Shown piece by piece: positions 27,259-38,590 of a stretch of 38,695 bases of DNA (within the stretch, counting starts at the first letter, position 1; every line of letters starts with the position of its first letter). The position numbers and the translations under genes are program-made. The notes beneath the pieces were generated by a model. That model had not been told where the DNA came from, ran no database searches, and was given only the letters and a program-made list of their open reading frames with translations. Source of the stretch: Puniceicoccaceae bacterium (GTDB lineage: Bacteria; Verrucomicrobiota; Verrucomicrobiia; Opitutales; Coraliomargaritaceae); assembly GCA_017854655.1 (NCBI GenBank), contig JAFMHF010000008.1, forward strand, positions 1 through 38,695. The letters are read 5' to 3'.

Positions 27259-27858
27259 ATGAACCATTACAAATCTCTCTTCGTTACATTTCTAGCATGT
27301 ACCTCGATCTTACAGGCCGCGGTTCAAAATGGCGCCGCGGCACCCGACTTTGTCTTAACCGATAGCGCTGGAGTGGAGCGGCGGATCTCCGATTTTAAAG
27401 GTCAGTATGTTGTCCTCGAATGGACGCGGCACAACTGCCCGTTCGTGATAAAGTATTACGAAAACGGCGATATGCAGGCACTACAGCGGGAGCTGACAGA
27501 TGCCGATGTCGTATGGCTGCAGATCGCATCGTCCGCCCCGGGCAAGGCTGGGTATTTGACCGCGGGCCAAGCAGAGGCTGTGCGTGAAGCGACGGAGACG
27601 CACTCGACTGCCTTGCTATTAGATGCTGCGGGTCAAGTCGGTCGTACCTATGGCGCGCGCACCACGCCGCATATGTTTCTGATCAACCCCGAGGGTGTGG
27701 TGATTTATCAAGGCGCGATTGATAGTATCAAATCTGCCAAGTCTGAGGATATTGCAAAGGCCACCAATTATGTGAAGGCCGCGTATGCCAGTGCAATTGC
27801 CGGCGAGTCGGTTGAAAAGTCGACCACCACGCCGTATGGCTGTGGGGTGAAGTATTAG
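27259..27858 (+). CDS. Exported redoxin (AhpC/TSA-like)
   Basis: Thioredoxin-fold protein, probably a periplasmic peroxiredoxin-like reductase. The 199 residues begin with a signal peptide (about 1-20), then the redoxin fold: APDFVLTD (28-35), a lone active-site cysteine Cys60 in HNCPFV where thioredoxins have CxxC, and cis-Pro region TTPHMFLINPEG. The C-terminus has a second conserved-looking cysteine (Cys195 in PYGCGVKY), which could resolve Cys60. Lying directly after the DsbD gene, it is a plausible recipient of DsbD electrons. The last four bases overlap the convergent VanZ-like gene. Exact substrate not visible. Confidence 0.82.
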   Translation: MNHYKSLFVTFLACTSILQAAVQNGAAAPDFVLTDSAGVERRISDFKGQYVVLEWTRHNCPFVIKYYENGDMQALQRELTDADVVWLQIASSAPGKAGYLTAGQAEAVREATETHSTALLLDAAGQVGRTYGARTTPHMFLINPEGVVIYQGAIDSIKSAKSEDIAKATNYVKAAYASAIAGESVEKSTTTPYGCGVKY

Positions 27859-28259
27859 TCAGTGCGCTGACTTTGGGACGAAGTCGGCCACTCCAAGAAG
27901 CGTCGATAGCAGTGCCATTTGTAATACACGATGCTGGCAATGATGGCGCCGAGGGTATCGGCGATCCAGTCGCCTAGCTCGACGGAGCGACCGGCTGTAA
28001 AGGATTGTCTATATTCATCAAGTGCGCCGTAGAGTGAGATCAAGGCGATGGCTATAAAGACACCGCGCCAGCCCAAGTTGAAAATGCGCGGGATGCGCAG
28101 CACCGCGGTGGCGAGTAGGCCAAAGACCAGCAGGTGTGCGAGCTTGTCGTAAGAGAAGTCGATGCTCGGCGCAGCGAGATCTTTGCTGCTGGAGGCCATG
28201 AAGATCGCCAAGACGATGGCGAGTGGCCAGATGTGGTGACGTTGGATTTTGAGTTTCAA
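27855..28259 (-). CDS. VanZ-like family membrane protein
   Basis: Small integral membrane protein of 134 residues with about four helices. The conserved VanZ features are DKLAHLLVFGLLA (about 38-50) and LYGALDEYRQSF with VELGDWIADTLGA (about 76-106). VanZ relatives occur widely outside vancomycin clusters and their biochemical role is unclear, so no resistance is implied. The only start that keeps the first helix is a TTG (28257-28259); a shorter form from the ATG at 28199 would lose it. It is last in a minus-strand group with the kinase (48 bases upstream) and glnD. The 3' end overlaps the redoxin gene by four bases, tail to tail. Confidence 0.82.
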   Translation of the reverse strand: MKLKIQRHHIWPLAIVLAIFMASSSKDLAAPSIDFSYDKLAHLLVFGLLATAVLRIPRIFNLGWRGVFIAIALISLYGALDEYRQSFTAGRSVELGDWIADTLGAIIASIVYYKWHCYRRFLEWPTSSQSQRTD

Positions 28260-28307
28260 AATAAAATCAGCGCTTAGTTATTCGTAATCTTTGGCGAACT
28301 CGACGAG

Positions 28308-29999
28308 TTAGTGCGTGGGTAGCCAGAAGCGGAAGGTGCTGCCTGTGGAAGAGGATTCGACGAGCTCAATGTCGCCATGGTGGTCACGTAAGATGCGCTT
28401 ACTGATGGAGAGTCCGAGGCCAGTGCCGCCCGGGCGATGGGTGAGGAAGGATTCGAAAATGTCGGGCTGTATACTCTCTGGAATGCCGGGACCGTTGTCG
28501 CGGATGATGAAGGCTGCCTGCGCCGGATCGCTAACACAGCTAATCTCAATGCGACCGCCTGTGGGCATCACTTGAGTGGCATTGAGGATTAGGTTGAGCA
28601 TGACTTGTTGAATCTGGCCTTTGTTGACTTCAACCAGGAGGGCCTGCAGAGGTGGCTGGTAGGCAATCTCGATTTTACTTTGATGCAGTTTGAGGCGCAC
28701 CAGTCGTAGGGTTTCTTCGATCAGATCGTTTAGATCGAAGTGCGCGTGCGCGCCTTGGCGGTTGCGCCCGAAGTCGAGCACGCGGCTGACGATTTCTTCC
28801 AGCTGGTTGAGTTTATCGCCAATGACACTGATGTCGGTTTGGCGATCGTCGCCCGCTGCGAACTGTAGGTCGAGTGACTCAAAGAGTAGCTTAATAACCG
28901 TCAGTGGATTACGAATCTCATGCGCGATTTCGGCGCTGAGCATGCCGAGTGTGGTGAGCTTTTCGTTCTGTCGCAGTGAATCCTCGGAGCTAAAAATACG
29001 TGAGTAGAGGCGAGCGTTTTGAATCGCGATAGCTCCGAGTTGCGCAAGTGTAGCAAATACTTTTTTCTCGTCGTTGTTGAAGCGATGCTGGTGGGTGGTG
29101 TAGGCGTTGAGTAGGCCGATCGCTTTGTTGTTAAACACAATCGGTGTGGCGAGCATGGAGACGAGGCCTTCGCTTTGCACGAGGTGGATGAAATCGTTTT
29201 CGACGGTAAAGGGTAGGTCGGCGACCTCGACTTGTTTGTGTCGATGAATGGCGGCACCAAAGGAACTTTCCTCGATGGGGAAGCTGACCTGTGCGTCGAT
29301 CTCGCCTCGGGGGCCAGCCATGGAGTGGAGTTGGAGCTGCTTGTGGTCTGGCGTGAGAAGAAACAGCGCGCAACTGTGGCAGTTCATGAGTTGGCGACCT
29401 TCTCGAGCAAGGCCGCGGAGCACTTCGTCTTGTTCGAGTTCGCCGACGAGGCCTTGCCCCATATTGATGAGTGACTCGAGTTGATGAGCTTTAGCACGGA
29501 GCTGTTGAATCAGCCAGATCCTAGAGACGACACGGCTGGCTTCGTTGGTCAACAGAGTGAGGATTTTGAGCGATTGCTCGTCGAAGGCATTTAGTTGTTC
29601 GCTATCGATGTTGACCACGCCGATCACGACTCCGCGGTCTTCCATCGGCACCGCCATTTCGGAGCGGACGCTTGAACGGACAGAGATGTAGCGCGGCTCT
29701 TGACTGACATCAGGCACGATAATGGAGCGAGCATGTAGTGCACACCATCCGGTGATGCCTTGACCGAGAGCCAGATCTAGGTCGTTCCAGTCTTCGGCGA
29801 GCCCATGCGAGACTTCCAATTCGAGTCGATGGGTGTCGGGACTGATCAAAGAAATCGAGGCGCTGCTCGGTTGTAGGACGTTGATGATCTCTTCAAGGAT
29901 CAGGGTCAGAGCTTCTTTGGGCTCCTCGGTATCAGATACCAAGCTACTGATTCGGTAGAGTGAGTCGATTGCAGTGCGCTCGGTCTTATCGGCTTTCAT
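28308..29999 (-). CDS. Soluble GAF-GAF sensor histidine kinase
   Basis: Cytosolic sensor kinase of 563 residues with no membrane segment. Two GAF domains (about 10-160 and 180-330) are followed by a dimerisation/phosphoacceptor domain with His360 in AHEIRNPL, and a HATPase with N-box LNLILNATQ (N473), G1 box DNGPGIP (501-507) and G2 box GGTGLGL (524-530). All catalytic boxes are intact. The core is of the NtrB/ZraS-like type that often pairs with sigma-54 activators, but no response regulator is in the window, so it is an orphan here. It starts 30 bases after the glnD stop on the same strand, which makes co-transcription likely and suggests a link to nitrogen or general metabolic sensing. Confidence 0.9.
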   Translation of the reverse strand: MKADKTERTAIDSLYRISSLVSDTEEPKEALTLILEEIINVLQPSSASISLISPDTHRLELEVSHGLAEDWNDLDLALGQGITGWCALHARSIIVPDVSQEPRYISVRSSVRSEMAVPMEDRGVVIGVVNIDSEQLNAFDEQSLKILTLLTNEASRVVSRIWLIQQLRAKAHQLESLINMGQGLVGELEQDEVLRGLAREGRQLMNCHSCALFLLTPDHKQLQLHSMAGPRGEIDAQVSFPIEESSFGAAIHRHKQVEVADLPFTVENDFIHLVQSEGLVSMLATPIVFNNKAIGLLNAYTTHQHRFNNDEKKVFATLAQLGAIAIQNARLYSRIFSSEDSLRQNEKLTTLGMLSAEIAHEIRNPLTVIKLLFESLDLQFAAGDDRQTDISVIGDKLNQLEEIVSRVLDFGRNRQGAHAHFDLNDLIEETLRLVRLKLHQSKIEIAYQPPLQALLVEVNKGQIQQVMLNLILNATQVMPTGGRIEISCVSDPAQAAFIIRDNGPGIPESIQPDIFESFLTHRPGGTGLGLSISKRILRDHHGDIELVESSSTGSTFRFWLPTH

Positions 30000-30029
30000 C
30001 GTAATGGTTGGTTCGACGGTCGCGAATGT

Positions 30030-32828
30030 CTATTCGTTGATGATGGCATTTAATTTCACGCGTAAGTCCGATAGATTTTTAGCGCTGATCGGTTCTTGGC
30101 GATCAATCTTATCGATATAGAAGGTGTCGATGGCGAGGCCTCGCTCTGTGGCAATTCGTGCGAAACTGATATCGAACCCTCTGGAATAAATATGCCGTGC
30201 GAGTCCGTACAGGAGCCCGACCCGGTCTTCTGCTTGCACCTCGATAATGGTGTGGTTAAGCGCAGGCTCATGATAAATGTCGAGCGTTGGTGGAATCGGA
30301 GCGCGAAGGATGCCGCGCAGCTTCTTCTTCTGACTTTTTACCTTGGCTTCCATGCGCTCGATTTCGCCGGTGAGACGTCGGCCATGCATGAGAGCATCTT
30401 CGATGTGTGTTTGGAAAATCGTCTGTGCTTTTTCGTTGGAGACGGCTCCGCCCTCCAAGTCCATAATGTAGAAGGTGTCGATGGAGATATTATCAGTGCG
30501 GGAGATCGCTTTAGTACTAACGATATTTACGCCAGCCAAAGTAAGTGCGCCCGCCAGTTTGTAGAAGAGCCCAGCACGGTCCCACGTAACAATATTGACG
30601 ACAGTCATATTGAGGTCGATGTCGTTACTCCAGTCAATGATCGGCGCGAGTGTGCCAGTCGGATCTGCTTGCTGGATTTGAGCGAGCAGCTGGTTGACCA
30701 TACGCAGGTGGAGCTCGATTTCGTTGGGCTTGGTGTTGATGAAATATCGCTCTGGCAAGCGGTCGAAATGGGCTTCGATCTCATCCTTGGCGACGCCTTC
30801 GATCTCGCGGGCGAGCATTAGTTGATGGCGACTTTCCTTCAGATTCTTGCGCTTCTGTTCGACCACGGCCTTGTTTTCAAATTGCTCTAGAGTCCGCTGA
30901 TACAAAGTCCGATGCATGGTGTCTTTGTAGTCGTTCCAGAGAGTCGGCGCCGTGCCGCGGGCATCGCAGTAGGTATGAACATAGAGGAAGCGGAGTTTTT
31001 CAGGGTCTTCGATGAACTCGGCAAAAGCGTGTGCGGTCTTTGGGTCATCGAGATCAAAACGCTGCCAGATGCGGGACATGGCCAAGTGATGGCGGATAAT
31101 AAATAGGATTTGCTCCTGCTGCTCGTCGCTGATGTCGAAGCGTGTGAGGATTGGCTGAGCGATGCGGACGCCGTTGACATCGTGACCTTTAACGCCTTCT
31201 GCCTTACCGATATCGTGCAGTAGAAGAATCAGATAGAGCAGCAGCGGGTCGTCATTTTTACGTAATGCGGTCTCGTAGGCAGTCTCGACGGGAGTGTTTT
31301 TTTGGAAAACAGCATCGAGATGCTTGATCGTGCGCAAGACGTGCTCATCCGCAGTATAACGATGGTAATATTCATGCTGAACCATGCAAGTGAGCTGGCC
31401 AAACTCGGGCAAATAGCGGCCAAGTACGCCGAGCTCATGCATCAGCTTTAGGATCGGATAGACTTCGCCGGGATTCCTGAGGATGGAGCAAAAGCTCTTT
31501 GCTGCTGAAGGGTGATTGATAATGTCATGGTCAATCAGTGGCAGCGAGCGTGAGATGCGAAACTTGAGGTCGGGGTGTAGTTTGGCCCCGAACTGTTGCA
31601 TTAAGTGGAAGACTCGGATCAGGCGTAAGGGGTCTTCGGTGAAGACGGATTTCTGCTCAGGAGAAAGCACCTTGTCCTGCAAGATGAAGCCGTCGACGCG
31701 TTTGAGTGGTAGATGTTGATGCGCGCGCAGGGCTTCGCGGAAGCTAATGCCGCCCGAGCTGCGTGGGTCATCTTCGCTGGAGAGAGCGAGTCGTTCTTTG
31801 AGGAGCTCGCTGGTATGGTAGATCGTGCGCGCGGCGGTGTAGTAGTCTTTCATGAACGCCTCAACGCGCTCGAATATATCTTCCTGCGGGTAGCCGAGCC
31901 CCGCGGCGATCGTGGGTTGCTGCTCGAGGTCGAGCTTGTCCGTCGGACGTCGATTCTGCAGGTGCAGTTCGGTGCGTGTGCGCAGTAGAAAATCGTAGGC
32001 GGCTTCCATTTCGTCGCGCAGGTGCTGACGCAGCAGTTTGGCTTTGTTGATCTCTTTAAATGAACCATAGCCGAATTTGATATTGGCCATCCATAGGATG
32101 TTTTGATAATCGCGCAGGCCACCGACGCCATTCTTGATGTCGGGCTCTTGTAGATAGACGGTATTGCCAAACTTCGCGTGGCGGCCGCGTTCGTCGGCGA
32201 GGCGTTGCTGAATGTAGGCCTTGGAGTTTTCCTTTTTACAGTAGCTGGCGAAGCGTTTCTGCATGTCGAGATAGAGTGGGTCGGAGCCGCAGATGATGCG
32301 TGATTCGAGAATCGCGTTTTTCGATTGGATTTCGCTCTTCGCCTCTTCGATGGCTTCCTTGGCGTTGCGCGAGGCGTGGCCGATTTTCCAGCCTAAGTCC
32401 CAGAGCGGGTAGAGGATCTCTTCGGCGAGTACTTCCTGAAACTTGGCAAAGTGCTTCCCCGAAATCTTCTCGGGGTAGAGAAACATAATGTCGATGTCGC
32501 TGTGTGGGTTGAGCTCTTGGCGCCCGTAGCCGCCGGTCGCGAGCACTGCCATCTTGCAGGGCAGCGGGCCATGCTCGGTGGCATACAGATCGAGCGCGGC
32601 GAGGAAAAGATTCTCGATCACCACGTCGACCATCGCGGCACGCGCTTGACACACCTCTAACCCAGGAGTGCCTTTTTGGTGGTAGCGCTTGAGCATTTCG
32701 CTCTCTAGCTCGATGTAGCGCTTGTAAGCTGGCAGTTGCTTGCTTCGTGAAACCCCAGGATCAAACACCAGACGCTTTTGCGCATGCTTATGGAGGCGTC
32801 GAAAGAGAGGATTGTCTTGAATGGGCAT
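30030..32828 (-). CDS. glnD: PII uridylyltransferase/uridylyl-removing enzyme GlnD
   Basis: Nitrogen sensor that uridylylates PII when glutamine is low and removes UMP when it is high. The 932 residues contain the nucleotidyltransferase motif GGYGRQELNPHSDIDIMF (about 99-116, with metal residues Asp111 and Asp113), the middle domain, and an HD phosphohydrolase with HDIGK (about 538-542). Two C-terminal ACT domains (about 735-810 and 858-932) hold the glutamine-sensing sites, each with a DR(A/V)GL(F/L)Y motif. Length and order fit GlnD. No glnB or amtB is visible nearby. First gene of a likely operon with the histidine kinase and VanZ-like gene. Confidence 0.95.
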   Translation of the reverse strand: MPIQDNPLFRRLHKHAQKRLVFDPGVSRSKQLPAYKRYIELESEMLKRYHQKGTPGLEVCQARAAMVDVVIENLFLAALDLYATEHGPLPCKMAVLATGGYGRQELNPHSDIDIMFLYPEKISGKHFAKFQEVLAEEILYPLWDLGWKIGHASRNAKEAIEEAKSEIQSKNAILESRIICGSDPLYLDMQKRFASYCKKENSKAYIQQRLADERGRHAKFGNTVYLQEPDIKNGVGGLRDYQNILWMANIKFGYGSFKEINKAKLLRQHLRDEMEAAYDFLLRTRTELHLQNRRPTDKLDLEQQPTIAAGLGYPQEDIFERVEAFMKDYYTAARTIYHTSELLKERLALSSEDDPRSSGGISFREALRAHQHLPLKRVDGFILQDKVLSPEQKSVFTEDPLRLIRVFHLMQQFGAKLHPDLKFRISRSLPLIDHDIINHPSAAKSFCSILRNPGEVYPILKLMHELGVLGRYLPEFGQLTCMVQHEYYHRYTADEHVLRTIKHLDAVFQKNTPVETAYETALRKNDDPLLLYLILLLHDIGKAEGVKGHDVNGVRIAQPILTRFDISDEQQEQILFIIRHHLAMSRIWQRFDLDDPKTAHAFAEFIEDPEKLRFLYVHTYCDARGTAPTLWNDYKDTMHRTLYQRTLEQFENKAVVEQKRKNLKESRHQLMLAREIEGVAKDEIEAHFDRLPERYFINTKPNEIELHLRMVNQLLAQIQQADPTGTLAPIIDWSNDIDLNMTVVNIVTWDRAGLFYKLAGALTLAGVNIVSTKAISRTDNISIDTFYIMDLEGGAVSNEKAQTIFQTHIEDALMHGRRLTGEIERMEAKVKSQKKKLRGILRAPIPPTLDIYHEPALNHTIIEVQAEDRVGLLYGLARHIYSRGFDISFARIATERGLAIDTFYIDKIDRQEPISAKNLSDLRVKLNAIINE

Positions 32829-33054
32829 AGACCGAAAATGCAGGAAGGCGTCAAAAGTATGGCTGCGTACGTGCGACTGGATAGAAACCCCATTTTTGGC
32901 GCATCCGTCAAGTGAGTTTGCGCGCTGAAGGACTTGAAATCAGTCAGATCGGTCAATCGTTTGGCGAAATATGTCCCTTTCTTTTTGACGGCACGCGGAT
33001 ATTGACTACTCATTCTGCTCCGCAATCGAGCAGAAACCACAAATATTACAGATT

Positions 33055-33651
33055 ATGCAAATCGCAGACGGCACAGTAGTCGCAATGGACTACGCCCTTA
33101 AAGATGACGAAGGAACTTTGATTGATCAGTCCCAACCGGGACAACCAATGGTCTATCTCCACGGTCATCGTAACATCATTCCAGGCCTCGAGGCTGCCCT
33201 TGCAGGTAAGCTCGTTGGCGAGACTGCAGAAGTGCGTGTCGATCCAGAAAATGGCTATGGCGAGGTCAATCCAGCATTGGAGCAAGTCGTGCCCAAGGAG
33301 CGTTTTCAAGGTGTTGAAGACCTTCAGGCCGGCATGCAATTTCAAGCTAACACTGACCAAGGCCCTGTCTCGGTTCGTGTGATTAAAGTCGAAGACGACG
33401 ATGTCACTGTCGATGGCAACCACCCGCTCGCGGGCAAGCACCTCAACTTCAACGTGACGATCCAAGAAGTTCGCGCAGCGACTGAAGAAGAGATCGCGCA
33501 CGGCCACATTCACCAAGGTGGTGGATGCTGCGGCGGCGGCGGTGAAGACAAAGAAGGCGGTTGCTGCAACGACGAGCCAAAAGCTGAAGGCGAATGCTGC
33601 AGCTCCGAAGAGCCAAAAGGCGACGATCAAGGCGGCTGTTGCTCCCAATAA
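33055..33651 (+). CDS. slyD: SlyD-like FKBP-type peptidyl-prolyl isomerase with cysteine-pair tail
   Basis: Prolyl isomerase/chaperone with metal-binding ability. Of 198 residues, about 1-142 form the FKBP domain interrupted by the IF (insert-in-flap) domain (about 70-125): MDYALKDDEG, GHRNIIPGLEAAL and VDPENGYGE are typical. The tail (about 148-198) is Gly/Glu-rich, holds a short HGHIH cluster and four adjacent cysteine pairs at 158-159, 170-171, 181-182 and 195-196. E. coli SlyD has a His/Cys metal tail used for nickel delivery; this one is dominated by cysteines, which may favour softer metals. ATG start, followed by a strong intrinsic terminator, so it is monocistronic. The symbol is by architecture. 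Confidence 0.9.
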   Translation: MQIADGTVVAMDYALKDDEGTLIDQSQPGQPMVYLHGHRNIIPGLEAALAGKLVGETAEVRVDPENGYGEVNPALEQVVPKERFQGVEDLQAGMQFQANTDQGPVSVRVIKVEDDDVTVDGNHPLAGKHLNFNVTIQEVRAATEEEIAHGHIHQGGGCCGGGGEDKEGGCCNDEPKAEGECCSSEEPKGDDQGGCCSQ

Positions 33652-33703
33652 GAACGGTCGCGCCGTAATGGTGGATCGTTGGTAGAGAATCTCTGGAAAT
33701 TTC

Positions 33704-33735
33704 AAAAGCCCCCGTTTTAGGACGGGGGCTTTTTT
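33704..33735 (+). terminator. Rho-independent terminator after slyD
   Basis: Stem AAAAGCCCCCG (33704-33714) pairs with CGGGGGCTTTT (33723-33733), loop of eight bases, followed by a T-run (six Ts in all, 33730-33735). It lies 52 bases past the stop. The A-run on the left arm makes it able to work in both directions. It is the clearest intrinsic terminator in the window. Confidence 0.92.
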
Positions 33736-33762
33736 GGGTCTAGATTGTAGGGCCTGTATTTG

Positions 33763-33834
33763 TCGCAGACCGTGGAGATTCTGAATCCTGTCTGCGAACT
33801 AGTATCACTCGCGATATTGCTTGAGCGATCGCGA
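33763..33834. repeat. Two inverted repeats between slyD and the TA module
   Basis: TCGCAGAC/GTCTGCGA (33763-33770 and 33790-33797) and TCGCGAT/ATCGCGA (33809-33815 and 33828-33834), both perfect. They lie between the slyD terminator and the antitoxin promoter. They may mark an insertion boundary or be more REP-like units. Confidence 0.4.
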
Positions 33835-33892
33835 CGGGCCGGGCGTGGTCTGTATTACTCCGGGCTCTGCGTTGTTTGTATCAACGATCGAC

Positions 33893-33925
33893 TTGACAAT
33901 ATAGCTAGATAGCTAGATCTTTTAG
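33893..33925 (+). promoter_or_regulatory. Antitoxin-toxin promoter with TAGCTAGA tandem operator
   Basis: A consensus -35 box TTGACA at 33893-33898 is followed by the tandem repeat ATAGCTAGATAGCTAGATC (33901-33919). The repeat covers where the -10 should be, and the TAGCTA units are themselves palindromic. This is what an autorepressed toxin-antitoxin operator would look like. The exact -10 is uncertain (TAGATC at 33914 is one candidate). Confidence 0.6.
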
Positions 33926-33927
33926 AG

Positions 33928-34182
33928 ATGGAAATGGTTCCCCTTTACGACGCAAAAAATCGCCTCTCTGAGATCTGCAATCAGGTGTCAGAGACTGGGC
34001 AACCCTGTGTGATTAGCCGTCGCGGTAAACCTGTGGTCAAATTGGTGCCGATCGAAGAAGAGTGCGCCTCGACTTCCGTATGGGATACCGTTGAAGAGGC
34101 ACGAGCTCGCTACGGAGCACTGGACGTTGATTTTATTTTGCCGCAGCGCTCGGAGCTGCAGCGTGAAGATCCGCTGGATTAA
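33928..34182 (+). CDS. Phd/YefM-family antitoxin
   Basis: Antitoxin of a type II toxin-antitoxin pair. The 84 residues have the N-terminal Phd/YefM DNA-binding fold with MVPLYDAKNRLSEICNQV and ISRRGKPVVKLVP, a classic pattern of this family. The C-terminal part (about 50-84, acidic) should wrap the PIN toxin. It starts with ATG at 33928, just after a tandem TAGCTAGA operator, and ends two bases before the toxin start, so translation is coupled and the antitoxin is made first. The gene is intact. A Phd-type antitoxin with a VapC toxin is a common combination. Confidence 0.88.
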   Translation: MEMVPLYDAKNRLSEICNQVSETGQPCVISRRGKPVVKLVPIEEECASTSVWDTVEEARARYGALDVDFILPQRSELQREDPLD

Positions 34183-34184
34183 CA

Positions 34185-34589
34185 ATGATCACACACTTAC
34201 TCGATACTTCGATTTACTCTCAGCGCTTGCGACGCCATCCGCATCAGAAGACGGTTCAGCGCTGGTCGGAGTTGGGCAATGCCTCGCTGGCCATCTCAAG
34301 CATTTGCGAAGCGGAGGTGCTCTTTGGTTTGGAGAAAAAGGCGTCGGTCCGTCTCTGGGCAGAGTATGAGCACTATTTGAAAAACCAATTGGTGGTTCTT
34401 CCGCTTGATCGCAAGGTGATCGAAACCTACGCACGTATCAAGGCCGGGACCTTGAGGGCTGGCCTGAGCATTGGCGAATTCGACTTGTTGATCGGAGCGA
34501 CTGCACTCGCTAACAACCTGAAAGTGGCGACCCTCAATACCAAGGACTTTTCAAAAATCCCCAATCTCGTGATTGAGGATTGGAGCTAA
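34185..34589 (+). CDS. VapC-type PIN-domain ribonuclease toxin
   Basis: PIN endoribonuclease, normally held inactive by the preceding antitoxin; family members cleave tRNA or rRNA. The 134 residues keep the acidic metal site: Asp7 in HLLDTS, Glu42/Glu44 in ICEAEVLFG, Asp100 in GEFDLLIGATA, plus the TLNTKDFSKI ending with Asp121. It looks active. ATG start, two bases after the antitoxin stop. It is convergent with metH, 66 bases apart. Its RNA target cannot be inferred from sequence. A second PIN-domain gene end occurs at 38591-38695 on the other side of metH. Confidence 0.9.
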   Translation: MITHLLDTSIYSQRLRRHPHQKTVQRWSELGNASLAISSICEAEVLFGLEKKASVRLWAEYEHYLKNQLVVLPLDRKVIETYARIKAGTLRAGLSIGEFDLLIGATALANNLKVATLNTKDFSKIPNLVIEDWS

Positions 34590-34655
34590 TTGCTACTTTC
34601 GATTTTCTGCGGAGTCGCCTTAGATGCTCCACTGGCGATGACCGACAGGGGAATC

Positions 34656-38528
<3,873 letters not shown>

Positions 38529-38542
38529 GGAATGTAAATATC

Positions 38543-38568
38543 AACATATCATTATATATTGATATGTT
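38543..38568 (-). promoter_or_regulatory. metH operator: 26-bp palindrome over a consensus -10 box
   Basis: Perfect 9-bp arms AACATATCA (38543-38551) and TGATATGTT (38560-38568) around an 8-base centre. Read on the minus strand, TATAAT lies at 38551-38556, so a transcript would start near 38544 with a leader of roughly 16 bases. A third half-site AATATCA (38537-38543) is eight bases from the arm. No good -35 is seen at 17 bases; TTGCAA is present but only 13 bases away. A repressor bound here would block polymerase. ArsR-type methionine-cycle regulators (for example SahR) are one candidate family. Confidence 0.7.
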
Positions 38569-38590
38569 TTTGCAAGCTTAGAATCTGGTA

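Noticed and set aside
27259-27318. Lipoprotein signal on the redoxin (Cys14 in FLAC)
   Set aside because: The -3 residue is Phe and the hydrophobic stretch continues past the cysteine, so an ordinary Sec signal peptide is more likely.
27855-28259. Glycopeptide resistance gene
   Set aside because: VanZ-like proteins are widespread and no vanHAX or two-component partners are present.
30096-30821. Long open frame antisense to glnD (241 codons)
   Set aside because: It is a shadow of the real gene; the opposite frame has ACT-domain motifs throughout.
38529-38590. SAM or cobalamin riboswitch at metH
   Set aside because: Only 62 bases separate metH from the upstream gene, too short for either class, and no B12-box or K-turn-like motif is present.
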